Shown here piece after piece: positions 11,501-24,400 of a stretch of DNA of 64,000 nucleotides (the first letter of the stretch is position 1; every line of letters starts with the position of its first letter). The stretch is from Acanthaster planci. Lineage: Eukaryota > Echinodermata > Asteroidea > Valvatida > Acanthasteridae. The stretch lies in NCBI RefSeq assembly GCF_001949145.1, contig NW_019091363.1, positions 797,871 through 861,870 of the forward strand, given 5' to 3'. The notes beneath the pieces are model-generated. The model saw only the letters and a list, made by a program, of their open reading frames with translations. It was not told the DNA's origin and searched no databases. The position numbers were made by a program, and so were the translations under genes.

Positions 11501-14500
11501 AAGTTGCATATAAAATATTGGGGGGAAAATTCAGCTCAGAAAATGACATTTCCTCTCATTCTAATCTACCTTTGATCTTGGCAACTGACGAAGTCCATCG
11601 CCACTGCATGCGTGTGTACCGCTACTGCTTCCATTATGATGCAAGATATGGGGCGGAGAGAACCAGTTAGGTAACAATAGTCTAGAGTGTGTGGACATGG
11701 GGCGTACCCATCGGCCCCATACGGTACGTATCACTGCCTCACTATACCCAGCGAGAAATGAGACCGAGGGGTACCCCCCAACATGTCCAATCCCTATACA
11801 CATTTCAGACTATTGTTACTTAACACATCCCCCAAGATGTCTGAAAGGAATTCCCCAGATTCTTGCGAGACAATGACCAACACAAAGCAGGGGGGGTTCT
11901 CTCCGTCTCATACCTTGCTGCATATGTGCCTCCACATCGCACAGTGCGCGCACGGGTGTGCAGGCGTCAAATACCTCGTAAGCAGGGATTGGTTTCAATG
12001 TCGCATATTTATCATTTCTGCCGAAAAAGACTTCAAAAGTGGAATTTCAGACACCCCTATTGATTAAGTTTCTCCCCCCCCCAAAGGAACCAAAAATTTC
12101 TTCAAATTTTTATGTGAAAATCAATTTTGCATTCCTTGATAAATTACAAGCTTGCGGACTTTCTACAGCCGTTGTATATGCCGCATATGAATGCATTTGG
12201 AGGTTTTTATGACAGGCGTTTCCGGAGGAGCGGTGCAGCGCGGCTCGACATACGAGCAACGGGTGAAGCACCGCGTCGGCCACATTACATATAAAGTGTC
12301 AGTCCTTGTCAAATTCTCCGATCCGACTTAGATTTTACTTTATTTCCAAACAGCCTTCCATTAAAGTAGAAATTTGTGATCCCACTGGCAGTACTAGCCC
12401 GGATCGACAGGTTTTGCATTTATATAAAAAAGGACCAATGACAGTGCACAGCACAGTGTCACACTCCCACAAAATGTACATGCATAATGTGCAAGTGAGA
12501 GTATTTGTATGTTTACAATGTACATGTATTATTTTTTGCCAGCATTTCTCTCATTCCAACGACCACAAGATGTTTATTGAATATTGGATCAAATGACTGG
12601 ATAAACCAGCCTTATGGTAATCACATGCAATAATATGAAAATAAGCAAATAATCGTATGGAAGCATTTTATGTACATTTTGTATGCATTTGGCAAATGCA
12701 TTTGGCAATGTTAATTCACAAGAAGTACTGGTACATGAAGTAGTAATTTTATATTTATGCTAATTGTTGTGCATAATTATTCATATCTGAATACAGTATT
12801 AAAACATCCAAACCGTCTGGCCATTTTGTTTGTTTTTGCAAAGCGTTACCAAATTTGTATGAATGCCTGGAAAAATGTATTTTGCCTTAGACATTTTTCA
12901 TTACGTCAGAAACATTACAAATGCCCCCCATGGAGTATGCGAGTGAACTCTTCAGGGCATTTAAAGCAACCAAAGAAACATCCTTACTAGAAAATGATGA
13001 CTTGATTTGGCTTTTTTAGCCGACATATTTGTAAGCAACCAGTGACACCAGGTTATAATTTTGATGGACTCTCCTCTAGATTCAAAACAACCTTAGACTG
13101 GAAGATGCCACGGTGTGACCAACTTGGCTGAATAGTGCAGCGTGTCCTTTAGTTCGTTATGCCACGCATCTTTCCAGACAGTGTTTACGGCTTCTCGTAA
13201 GCTGAGTTTGAATTGAGGCACCCTCAATATCCGTATTCATCCAGTGCTTTTTTTACCATGCAGAAAAATTCACCAAGCATGAATTGCAGATGTAGGGTGT
13301 TCGCTAGAAATGCAAATTGTGAGCTTGCTATAAAATGGGGTACCCTGCTGTGGGACGGGGGTGTCTTAGGCGAGGAAATAATGAGTTAATTTGAGCTATT
13401 TGAGCTAGAGGATGGAAGCCTAAACCCTTGAAACAGCCAGACATCCACTTACGCAGTATCCAGAAAACGAATGTTTTCTAAAGGCAACTGCCCAACTAAG
13501 GACTTTTTTCGTCGGCAAGGGAATCTTTAATAACCCCCTCAGAAAGGTAGTATACCATCTCTAAACAGAAAATTGCAACATGTCTCCCTAATCCTCCCCC
13601 ACCACTGGATACCCCAATGCGCATGATCTGTCCCCAATAAACCCCTTTTTGCGGCTTTAAAAAGGGTGGCAACCTCTTTCCGGGTTTATGGGCAATTATA
13701 TTAATCAGCTTGTTACACAATCGGCGGATTTCTGATCTAAAATCCATACTAAACATCATGAACACAATTTATCAAATACGTCTGCCTCCATTCCATAACA
13801 AAATACGTCGCCGCTAAATTGTTTAACACCATCTACGTTTTCAAAATTAACTCATCCTGTATAGTACATTGGGAAATAGTATTCGATTGAACATAAAATA
13901 TTCGATACCTAGAATCATGTTTTAAACACAAAATGGCTACCTCAACCATTTTTAAGAACACAAAAACATCCGACGGTTTTAAGGATTCCCTTTCTTGCAA
14001 AATGTGAAAAAAAAAGAAAACTCGGCTTATATGGCACTCATTTTTCTACATGAAAACTTGCTATCAATTAAAAATGAAGAGCTTCAGAAAAGAATATTGT
14101 AAATCCAATTTATTATTATTTCTAGTAAAATTTCACCTGAAAATTCCCGTCAAACTGATTTACATTGATTTACAGTTGATTTTACTCGAGTTGTCTTGTT
14201 TCTGTTTTTGCAAAACGAAACACTAGCATTTCATACATTCGGCAGTACAACCGATCCAACCACAAGGAGATCACAGTGTTCCACCAATTTACGACAGTAT
14301 TTGGCACTGTGGTGAGGTAGTAAAAAAAGGAGATTGTATGCAGAACACCGATGGTGTCTCGATGTCCCTGTGCACAAGCTGTGGACTTCTGCAGAAAAGA
14401 AGTTCGCACACAGTAGGGTAAGTAGACGTTGTGCGGACTCGCACACGTCCCCAAAGCACTTTCATCTCTCTAAAAAACTTCAGAGGCATTTTGGGGTCAG

Positions 14501-15575
14501 GCTCATAGCAGAATGAAACTGCAGGACAGTCAAGGAAATCATAAGAAAATGAACTCAAAGTAGTTTTTATGCAGGGAGATTCCCTGAGGTTTCTTGACCA
14601 CAAGGAAACAAAGGAATGTCCGCACGACCGTCTTGCAAGCTTGACTGCGTGTGGCTATAAGTGCATATAACGTGCATCATGGTGGATGCAACAAAAGCTG
14701 GGTACCCGTCCAAAGAGCTGCACAAGTAAGGACCTAGGGCAAGAGTAAAACGTTCATGTAGTAAGTCATAGTACCAACCGCTTCTTCTTTAGCTACAGTA
14801 AACTGCTTACCAACAGCGACAATCAAGGGTCCAGCGATGTGAACAACACTTGTTGCCCAGGACACGACAAACCAACCCAAACTAACCATAAGTGCACTGA
14901 TGGTTAGCAACTGACGGATAGCGAACTTATTCTCCAGAGGTGAGGCGAGCAGACCTTAATTTAAAACAGAATAAAAAAGGGATCATGAAAAACTTGCAAA
15001 TGCTGACCCTCTGCTTTTTGCCTCTTACAATCTAAAATCACAACTACTGTACACATATTATTAGCCTACATTACTTCATTTGCGCGTCCATTCGTTGCTC
15101 TTTGAATTAAAAATAATTTCCAGCAAGTCCGTAGGAAACGTTCTTTCAGTGAGTAGAGAACCTTCATTGCTAAAAATATCACGAAACCTGCAGAAAATTA
15201 ACACTGTAAGCTACTAAAGCTGGTCCACAAAACTATTGGATAATCACGGCACTTAGTTAACGCTGCATGCACCCACAGTCGTAGGAATACTTCATTCTTT
15301 TCTGCAAAGAAATGGTGAAGCGATAAGGCATGCAAGAAAAAACCTATGATTTCTTTATAATGCTCACCTGTTAGGTCCGCTGCAACGGATGTAAGTGATG
15401 CCACCGTGCCAATTATCCACGCGTCAGTGCTGAACTGGTCAGTAAGAACTGGTAGAAGCACACCTATGGTCTTAAATGTGCATCCCCATAACATGTTGAC
15501 GCAGAAGTTAAGCAGTATCAAAACCCAACCAGTGATGTCAAACTCTCTCTCCTCAACCTGTGAATCGATCGTCAT
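8584..15575 (-). CDS. MCT-A: SLC16/monocarboxylate-transporter-like protein, four exons
   Basis: Coding exons are 15368-15575, 14811-14954, 9937-10749 and 8584-8720, all joined by GT-AG introns in phase 1. They total 1302 nt, giving 433 aa. The start is the ATG opening MTIDSQVEEREFD, followed at once by a first hydrophobic segment (GWVLILLNFCVNMLWG). Exon 2 has the short cytoplasmic ENKF loop and the next membrane spans. Exon 3 holds residues 118-387, including FRKNTTLAYGLSNTGNAV, which fits the second MCT signature (YFxKRRxLAxGxAxAG). It also holds a hydrophilic central loop of about 45 residues, as expected between spans 6 and 7. Exon 4 adds the last span and a basic tail ending SQSA. The fold is an MFS transporter of the plasma membrane. 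Proton-linked transport of lactate-like acids is known for some family members, but the substrate here cannot be inferred. The first signature motif is degenerate (DITGWV). No stops or frameshifts. Confidence 0.88.
9247..9461. repeat. Terminal-inverted-repeat element in MCT-A intron 3 (GGCCGTTTTC family, copy 1)
   Basis: The ends GGCCGTTTTCAAATACTCAA and TCGAGTATTGGAAAACGGCC are inverted copies of about 40 bp. The interior (TTGTGGGCCTGAAGCGTTTAA) matches the reverse complement of the element at 21147-21386. It has no coding capacity and is about 215 bp, typical of a MITE. Confidence 0.85.
10750..14810 (-). other. MCT-A intron 2
   Basis: This intron is 4.06 kb. It contains the foldback repeat complex at 11638-11930, a block from about 11980 to 12770 that is homologous to MCT-B intron 2 (about 40190-41790), and a segment near 14320-14410 that matches sequence next to MCT-B exon 2 (about 43800-43870). 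The rest is AT-rich with nothing recognised. Confidence 0.7.
11638..11930. repeat. Foldback repeat complex (CTCCGTCTCATACC family)
   Basis: The block at 11747-11930 is almost the same as 53142-53327, with ends ACCCAGCGAGAAATGAGACC and TCTCCGTCTCATACCTTGCT. Directly to its left, 11638-11746 is a partial inverted copy (GCAAGATATGGGGCGGAGAG and TAACAATAGTCTAGAGTGTG), so the whole complex can fold on itself. Confidence 0.75.
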
Positions 15576-15760
15576 CGTCGAACTGCTGTTGATCTCAAAC
15601 AAGACCGAAAAACGGTATGCTATTAATTCATCACTCTTCACAAAATCATATGTCAGGTGCGACAGGGACACGAAAAAAAATTGACCCCTAATATATAGAA
15701 TGACCCTTAACTCTGATAGGAGTCCGCTTTAATATGCAGATGACATGTAACGCATTAAAG
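15576..15760 (-). promoter_or_regulatory. Candidate promoter of MCT-A
   Basis: A TATATATTA string on the minus strand at about 15691-15699 lies some 120 nt before the start codon. Further upstream, 15720-15755 (CGTTACATGTCATCTGCATA) matches a block at 52571-52606 upstream of MCT-B. MCT-B has a TATA-like AATATAAC at a similar distance. Conservation between the two paralogues suggests a shared core promoter. Confidence 0.45.
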
Positions 15761-16109
15761 GTTAACAGAAATACAAAACATTGAGTTCATTTGAAGTATG
15801 TCAAAATAACAATAAATACGCAGCCTTTTCAGAAACATTATAAATTCAATGTTTGCCCCATTTATTGTGACCCCAAAATGAATAAAAATATCCTGCGTTT
15901 CCCGCCCACAAAAAATCCCCTTTTGGCCGTTCGCGCTCCTAGGCTGATTTGATGACGTTATCGACAGAACGCCGACATGTACAATGTACGTGTACACTGC
16001 ATGATTGCACGCAGTACATGCAGTATCGCACGCTTGCAATAGACTACGTTGTGTTCGATGTAGCTAAATTGGCCCAGTAGTTGGCTCCCTAGAGCTTAAA
16101 GATTTCCTG

Positions 16110-16530
16110 AAGACGACGAAGAAAAATGCTGTTAAACCTTGGATTTATAGTGATCACTCTTTCCAATTGGGTCAACGTCTCTCGGGTTTTCATTCATAAA
16201 CTTTTTATGAGAAAACACCAGGTCAAGTATATCTCTGGCCTTCTCTACCTCTAGTAGAGAAATTTACATGTTGTAGGAAAAAGGCATATCTTGGGTTGCA
16301 TCAGAGAAAACCTGGGTGGTTGTCCCCTGCATGCACCTGGAGGGTTGTCCGGTCTATTTCTTTGAAGCTGAAGTCACCCATGACCAGTGTATGTGTGAAA
16401 CTTTCCCATTTCCAACGCTCTAAACTGGTCACATAGGTTTTTGTTATCCTCGATGACTTCTATAGCAAATGCTGACCAGTACATGTACTTTGTCATCGGT
16501 GTTCAACTTGACACCAACGTGCACTTCCCA
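16110..16530 (-). pseudogene. LINE endonuclease-domain relic
   Basis: On the minus strand the segment near 16390 reads TLVMGDFSFKEIDR, the NxxMGDFN-like core of APE-type LINE endonucleases. Further on it reads LDLVFSHKKF and DPIGKSDH, the usual following blocks with the SDH catalytic triplet. Several frame changes are needed, so it is dead. It is a separate fragment from the RT relic at 7690-8360. Whether both come from one element is unknown. Confidence 0.75.
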
Positions 16531-16659
16531 TGACATAATCATTTAATTCATCATATTTCTGAATGTATTTCTTTTAAGGCGTTGTCATCTTTACACTTGC
16601 ACATACCTTCAATACATGTAGTCTGGTTCTATCAGATCTAGTGCCTCTTCTTCCCAGTC

Positions 16660-18180
16660 TGATTGTCTATGCACTGCATTGTCTTCAACCTCCAAGCAAT
16701 AGGCCTATTATTTGCTTCATCTATGATGCATATTTCTAGCTTCAATGTTTTCACTATCTGCTTTAATCTGGTATGTTGTGGATTTTTAAATTACACTCTT
16801 TCTCTCCAGTTCTGTTCATCCCTGTACCTATTTACTTTCTTTTCTATCACTTGATCAAGATTTCAATCTTTCTCGGCTAGCATTAACATTTTCCTCATAC
16901 TATGTCGACCTTCTGTGTCACCTGTCATCTTGCTGCTTTTATACTCTTGATGTCTCTACTGTCAGTGAGAAACAAGTCTTCTTAATATTCTCCTGTACAT
17001 ACACTCAGTGTTCCCCCACGAATGTTTTTAAAGCGTAGTGGGTCTAAGAAAAGGCTGAGGGGGGATGTTACACTCACAGATTTGGCTCACAGATTGCAAA
17101 TGAATATGGAAATTCGCATTAACATAAAAGCAACAGTTGCCATTACAGCTCATACCTGTCATGAACAATTGTTGACGTTGACAGTGGGTTGAGACTCTTG
17201 CATGGTTAAAAGCAATGCAAATCCTATTTCATTGGTCCTTTAATTATTTTACACAATTAAAATTCTTCTATTTTTGTCCATGGTGATTCATGGTGATAGT
17301 CAAGTCTGAAAGTGTTTATGTCGATGATAAATAAGGCACAGACATACAAAATACTTTGTTTTAAAAAGATGGGCAAGGCCTGATAATAAAACAGTTGTGT
17401 GATAAAATGTAATACTTATAGGCCTCGCGGGAATTATACAAAACATGAAAAAATGAGAATATCTTTCATTGTCAAAAATAAAATCGCAAAAGGTTGAACA
17501 TTTTTCAATATTTCAACATGGCATGTACAAGTATTTGGCTGCAAATTTTTTATGACGTCAATTTCGCATTCGCGTAAAATATGAGCCGGCCCTAACTTTT
17601 GCCAATATTCTCATTTAAAGCCTCGCCTTTTCAGCCTGCATGGGGCCTAGGCTAGAGCCAGCACATACCCTTGGCATTGTTGCTGACCTCCAGCCAGTAA
17701 ATATTATAATTTTTTTTCTTTGTTAATTGTTATACATGTATGTAGATGACTTATATGTTTTGTTTTTGTCTTACATGTCCAGTTATGTTTGTATAGGGGC
17801 CCCTACTCGACAAGCTGTGCTTCTTAGTGGTCCCTCCACCTTTGTGTGTGAAACAAAGTGAAGTGAATAAAATGAAGTAATGAAGTTAGAAAACTTACCC
17901 AAAAATCCTTCTCCACTGCAGCGGTGGTAAAACTGTTTAGTAGTCGTCATGCACTGCACTGGGGGCGAACTTGAGAGGGAGACTGAGTGCACATGTAGCC
18001 CAGGGAGAACTGGCTCTCGAGCTAATGTCTTGCGGTACCGCTGACACCTCCGTGGGTAAGGAGAGTTCGTTTAAATAACCATCACTACACGATTTAGGTA
18101 AAATCAGCAACTTATGATGAACTACAATTTTCAAAATATCGTAGCCTCTCTTGCAATTAGGAAGAAGAACCAAATGCAGA
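16660..18180. other. Intergenic stretch, nothing firmly recognised
   Basis: AT-rich DNA. A short string at about 17548-17605 (CGCATTCGCG followed by ATGAGCCGGCCCTAAC) matches the end of the element family at 54240-54588. A good minus-strand donor (TTTTGG|GTAAGT at 17903) suggests a possible untranslated exon, but no partner could be assigned. Confidence 0.4.
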
Positions 18181-18320
18181 AATGTTCTGCGAACACCTTA
18201 GCACACCACCGCGCGAATCAGAAAAGCAAGATGGCCGGCTGAACATTTGAATATTGGCGCGAGGTTGAAAGGCCGCGACAACTGTTGTCATGTAGTGCCG
18301 CTGGCGTTGGAGTGTATAAA
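18180..18320. promoter_or_regulatory. Promoter-like CpG-rich block
   Basis: Locally rich in CpG. It contains GCAAGATGGCCGGC at about 18226 (YY1-type AAGATGGC, the same context as the ALG8 start) and TTGGCGCGAGG at about 18254 (E2F-like). A minus-strand splice donor lies at 17903, so an untranslated first exon may start here. The gene it would serve is unknown. Confidence 0.3.
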
Positions 18321-18799
18321 GCAAGTAATGATGAAAGTTACAATAATTGGAGATAAAGATTTTAAAATATCATGTACTATAAAATAATAGACAAAGCGGA
18401 GAAGATTTGTGTAGGGGCCTATTTGCCCGTTCTTTAACTCTTGACCGTGGAGAACGGAATTTCATATACTCCTTATGAAAAAAAGTACTAGATCTCAGTG
18501 CAGGCTAGCACAATAGATTTCCATTTGAGCTTGAGAATAAGCAAATAAAGATTCTTTTTGATGGAATGACATAAACTTTCCATTTTTATTAACAATGGCG
18601 TGACTGGCGAAATTTCCAAGGGGCACTGCAGGTGGGGGCACTGCAGGTGGGGACACGCATTTTTCCCGAAGGGGTACACAAAGTAGCTGTGCCGTAATTT
18701 AAAGATCGGCTGTGCACATTTCAAAATTTCAAATGGGGGGCAGGGGCACAGGCTGAGGCCTTCCACTGGGGTGGGAACCCCTCCCCGTCTATTTACAAT

Positions 18800-21146
18800 A
18801 CTGTTTGATTAATCTTTTAATTGCTTGAAACATTTTAATTTATTCTTGCATTTGATCAAATATCTTTCGTACATGCACATCAACCCCCTGTATAATTTAA
18901 CAAAGCATCCTTTGCTATATGAAAATATCGAGGTGAAATTGAAATTTGGAACACTTATTCGAGGAAAGCTCCCATCTCGCATTATCCAACAATTCAATTA
19001 CAAAGATACAATTTCTGTTAATTGGGTCGATTCTATCAAATATCCAGAAATGACCTTGGTTTCACATCTAAGACTTACATTGTTTATAAACTTACAAATT
19101 AAAGGAATTTCTTAACAGTGCTATGTGAGCAGAAACAACAGTGAGGCAGTAAGGTCAATGTATTTGTTTATTCAGGCACATGAGTTTAAAGAAAATAACC
19201 AAAGAATCCACTGGCACTCATCAGGTCTACACTAACATGTTGGCCGCTGATGAGACAATACCCCGGTAGCCAGAATTGGAAAATGATGACAAGATAAAAT
19301 ACAAGGTGCAGCAAATGGTACAACTTGTTTGGGTTCATAGTTCAACAATCAAGCAAATTTACAAAAGAAGTATCTCAGTCAATACAACCACAGAAATTTG
19401 AAGTTTCACACAATTCTATCTCAAAATGAGTGAAAAAATTAGATGTTGTTAAAAACCTACAATGTGCTTATCCTTTGCCATGCTGTTCGTATTTATTGTC
19501 ATTTTATTTCAAACACCCGCATCAAAATGTTTCAGAACAGAACAGCAGTTAGAATCCAGGTATCCCTTCTTCAACAAGCCCGACATCGGATGATTGTCAA
19601 GACTGTCAACATGATTGACAATCTTGGTCATAACCCTAATGCCCTAAACATTCTTGCTGGGAAGTTTGCACGAACTCAGTTAACAAATTGTGAAGTCAAC
19701 GAATAGCATATGTCCAATTGTTTGCTCCATTGTGACGTCACGCTTCCGTCAACTGTGGCTGGCCTGTGCACAGTATTGAATCATAAACTGTCCATATGTC
19801 CAAATCCTGTGGTTCCATTCTGAAAAAAAAGTTAAGGTAAATTTTCATACCTTCAGTACTCTTGGAGATGTGCACATATACGATTCAGTTTTTCTCATCG
19901 ATATTTGCATTAATTAAATTTAAAAATGGGATCAATGTAATTTTAAAAAACTAAGTGATGCTTAATCAATTTTACGGATGACTGGTCTCTGTACTTTTTC
20001 ACTGTGTAGCCTTCAGAGGACTAGCTGTGCTATGCTGCGTAAGTAGCGAGGTCACAAAATACCTTAAATAATACTGATTAGAAAATATAAAAATCACAAG
20101 CAGGAAAAGAAAGATGTAATGAGGTGAGACTGCATTTCAGCATTAGATAGCGACCAGTCACCACAATCTTGGAATGAACTGGCAAAACTTCACCACCTTA
20201 ACCCTCAGCCACTTATACTAATGAAACTTCTGAACTGGGGTTATGGGTCCTTATGAAGCTGACTCTTAAGACGATCAAGTTTCAGCAAAATATTGGAACA
20301 AAAGCATGGAAATTACATGGATTGTATGTTGTATGAGAAAAACAAACCTATGTATGGCTACTTAAATTCCATGGGACAAGTTGTATAATTCAACAATGAT
20401 AATTAACAAAGCTTCATAAATACAAGAGCAAGAACAGTAATTCAAATGATATGCGAGTTACAATTTGACACGATAAATCTATATCAAGAATAAGAATGCT
20501 GAAAATCAACTTTCTGTGATCTGAAAATTAGGTTTATTTTTAAAAATTATTTTACGGCAAAGGGATGTACTGAAACAAATGCAGACATAGAAAAGGACTC
20601 CTTAAACCCCTTTACTAGTCACAAATTGGAGTTAGATGTATTACTTGTGTCACAGTCCAAGGAATCCATATTGAATATTTTGCAGCAGTTGATTTAATTA
20701 GTAACATTCCTAGATTCTCCAATTAGAGTTTAATTTCACACTGCCCACTGAAGGTAAAGGTTCAGATAAATTTCAGTCACCACTCCTTCTTGGAATAACT
20801 TAAAGTCAAGCAGATTTATTTGAAAAGATACCAAATTCAAGAAACATGATGATTTAGTAGAAAGACGCGTTCAAAACCTACGGGAAAAAATAAATATTCA
20901 AAATTCAAAAATAAATCATGTGATGACATCATGATCACCAATTTCTTCCAGGTCCTACCTAACATGAATATCTAAAGGTCTACCAAGTTAATCAATCAGA
21001 TAAATAAAACTATCAAAGTCTCTGTCACAAAAAGAGTCTGAAAAAGGAGAAAAAACTTTTAACGAAAGCAATAGCTGCTTCGGTAATACGTCGAAGCAGC
21101 TAAATACTCAACCAAATTCCCTAAATCATAATAATCTGAAAACTAA
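18800..21146. other. Intergenic stretch 3' of ALG8, nothing recognised
   Basis: AT-rich DNA with only short open frames and no splice structure or family motif that I recognise. The ALG8 3' UTR probably extends into the right-hand part. Confidence 0.5.
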
Positions 21147-21386
21147 GGCCATTTTCCAATACTTGACTTGGGCTCCATCTCAGACTTCAACTGGTTTTTA
21201 CTTGCTGACTTTGAGGTTATAAGCGAAATAGTAAGTCGGAGAGTGCCACAAAACATCAAGTAAGATGCAGAAGAGCGAAAAATTACAGTATTTCAAGTTA
21301 AGTTAAACGCTTCAGGCCCACAATCGAGGATTGGTTTCCTACACGAAGCCTGAGACGGAGACGAAGTTGAGTATTGTAAAACGACC
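21147..21386. repeat. Terminal-inverted-repeat element just 3' of ALG8 (GGCCGTTTTC family, copy 2)
   Basis: The ends are GGCCATTTTCCAATACTTGA and GAGTATTGTAAAACGACC. It is inverted relative to the copy at 9247-9461, with the shared interior CGCTTCAGGCCCACAATCGA. It is flanked by TAA on both sides, a possible 3-bp target duplication. It ends 17 bp from the ALG8 stop codon, so it lies in the 3' UTR. Confidence 0.85.
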
Positions 21387-21402
21387 TAAGTACCAAAAAG
21401 TT

Positions 21403-24400
21403 TCAACTGGATTTGTCTAGTCTCCCGCCTCCTCTGCCTAGTGTTACCACATTCAGTTTCAGCCAGGCGTAGGTGATACCGAGAGCACAGTAGACTGATG
21501 TCAACATCAGCGGCAGGAATTCATACCGCTGCAGCGAAGGCACCATGCTGTGTAGGAGATTCTTGTAGATGAAGAGGGGCACCAGACCCAGGATGTACAG
21601 CGTCTCAATGGTGGACAGCTGGGGCACATTAGGGAGCAGGTTGGGGAACCTATTGGTGTATCTGTCAATGGACAGGGACATGACACAAAAAGCTTCACTA
21701 GATGGATCCAGATTCAGTTAAGGGTGGCTGGGTGATTCAATGGTGAGATCAAATTTAACACAACCTCCAACTGGAGTGTCCTCTACGAAGTCTCTGAATC
21801 CTGAAGATTTCAGGTTATCAGGACCCATACTTCAAGCTGCCTGCCTTCGAAGCATTAATTAGCACAGGCTGGTTCATACTTGGCTCGAAAAGTACACACA
21901 AATGTGGATTGTGACGTCGGATCAAATAGTCATGCTGCAAATTTGTAAAAGTGGAACATATCTCATCTCAGACGAATTTCGCTGAAAATATTTGGTAATA
22001 TCATATTCACTTCGCTTTCGCCTTTGTCTGAAACACAAACCAGCTTTAAAAATGTGTGCACTGCTGGAGTGGTCTGACCAAGTTTTTTGTTAAATGATAG
22101 TGTACAGACACAAAGAAACCTATGTTGTGTGGGTGTGAATGCTTGTGCGTGCACTAGAGTTGTGTATATGGGGCTTTGCTCATATCACGCAACTGTGGCT
22201 AGAAATAACACACACATCCAAGGGAAGTATATGTAGCTACAGCCGCTAGCAAGTTATTCCACCGCTGTGAGTAATTTCTATCCACAGCCGTACAATTTGG
22301 ACGCAACTTTACTAAGTTCAAATCTCACCTGTGAATATGAGTTGTACCAATGACACTGAAGATTGTGAAGGCCAACATCAGGCACAATTTAATGGGTGTT
22401 TCTGGGGAAAAGACAAACCGGATGGTTGAGATGTTTCATCGGTTGCAGAATTTAAGCATCATGCAACATGTTTGAGGTAGAAAGCGGCAGGGGCCAATTT
22501 CATAGAGCTGCTTAAGCACAAAATTTGCATAAGCGTGAAGAAAGCTTGCTTGACAAATCAAATTACCAGCCAAATCTCCATATGATGTATATTTTGGTTA
22601 GCATGACAATCACAAGGATTTTGAGCTGCTAACCTTTGTTTTTTAAGCAAGGTTTTTTGGCGCTTAAGCAAATTTTGTGCTTAAGCAGCTCTATGAAATG
22701 GGCCCCTGGATGGGAGCAAGATGAAGCAGAGTAAAAAGAATATTGGGCAAGCTCTGCCTTATGGACCAGTGGGTGGCTAGAAAGAGTAACACTGTAGTCA
22801 AGAGCAGTCATAAGACATTATAGTCACAAGGAACAGGGTGAACAGGATAAGAATGCTTTTGTTGCAGTTCAGTTGAATAGATTGTGCCTTAGGTAATGAC
22901 TCAAAGTCTTGTTTTTGTCTTCTGACAGTCTTGTGGGTGATGTGGTGGTCTTAGACGATCTTGACAACGACACTAAAGAATGCCGGTCCGATTTACAAGT
23001 TCTGAGATTTAATGAATTATGGGGAGGCAAAGTGAAGTCACAGTGGGAGTAAAAGGGTTGGGCAGGAGAAACAAAAGTCACAATTTTTCAGTTGCACTTA
23101 AGTTTAGCCCCTAGTGTGTGTGAACAATTATATTCAAATTCACGGATTGCGGGCCGTCAGTGTTGATCAACTCACCATCTTGGGTGAAGAGCAAAGGGAA
23201 GAGGGAGTAGTGACCCACAACAGACACAATGAGAAACACCTGAGCATCCTTCAAACTTTCCATGGCTAGAAGACTGATACACGTAGACAAAAACTGTTGA
23301 TGTATTCTGACTACTTTACTTTACACAATGGCATTGAAACAGAAACCTTTGAATTTAAATTACAGGGTTAAATTAAAAACAACAAGGGACAGGGAAGCTT
23401 TGAGTGTCGTCATGCTGGAACAACACACTTCACAATTAAGCATATGGCTCAGTGAGGGAACAGGTAAATCCGAAAAGAACTCCAAATCCTACACACCCAC
23501 AGCTTTTTATGAAGAACTTACCTCAATCCACAGAACTCCATTACCATGCAGCAAACTGATAACAGTGTGTCTAATGGAAAAGAATTGGGTCATCGTGTCC
23601 CATGTAGAGCAACACTGGCTTGGTCAGTCCAAAATGACCCTAAACGTCACGCGTTGAGGTTTAGGATAACATGGGGTTATTGTAACCACTAAACTCCAAA
23701 TCAAAATTGAAATATCTACTTCTTCCAAACGTTTTTAAAAAGTCAATGCTTGTCTGAGAGCTTGCGAAAAAATTCACAGGCTTACTCCTGTGGGACTCGA
23801 ACCTACGACCTCCTGCTAACCAGTGCAGACGTCTCAACCACTCGGCCACCACGCTTGCCAGGGTCTGCTTGACGGTCCGAGTCAGGTGGAGCAGGCCAGT
23901 CCGAGCTCCACCCGAGTAAGCTTGTGAATTTATTTGTAAGCTCTCGGACAAGCACTGAATATGCAGTGTTTATAAATATATACAACGGGTAAGGGCAAAA
24001 GCCACAATTAAAATTAGCATCTCCCTGACGCAAAGTTCATCTTAAAAAAAATGTCCACCAAGGGCTGAGGTGGTGTTTATGACTGCTGTAATCCAACGAA
24101 AGCGTCAACTTCAGCATGTTCAACCATTTGTAACAACCAAAGTAGCCTGAATATATCCAGCTGTTTCGTGAGTGTTACCCACCTCAGGGGTATAATGACC
24201 AGCAGAATTGCCTTCTCATGGACATGGTAGCCAAACATGAAAGAGCTGTAGGCACACAGGGTGAGGCATCTTATGAAACCTCTAGGGCCACTAGGGTACC
24301 TCCACAGGTGCAATAAGGCTGGCTGCAATGCAAAAAATAAAATGTTTCTTCAAGATAGCAAGCTCGGATGCCACTAGTGTGACTGAGGGATCCTTGCTTT

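Noticed and set aside
17903-18230. Untranslated first exon of MCT-A
   Set aside because: The donor is good, but MCT-A and MCT-B share sequence and TATA-like strings directly upstream of the ATG, which argues for a start without this exon.
23793-23848. Functional tRNA gene with A and B boxes
   Set aside because: The acceptor stem does not pair, and the flanks match a second degenerate copy, so it is a SINE head.
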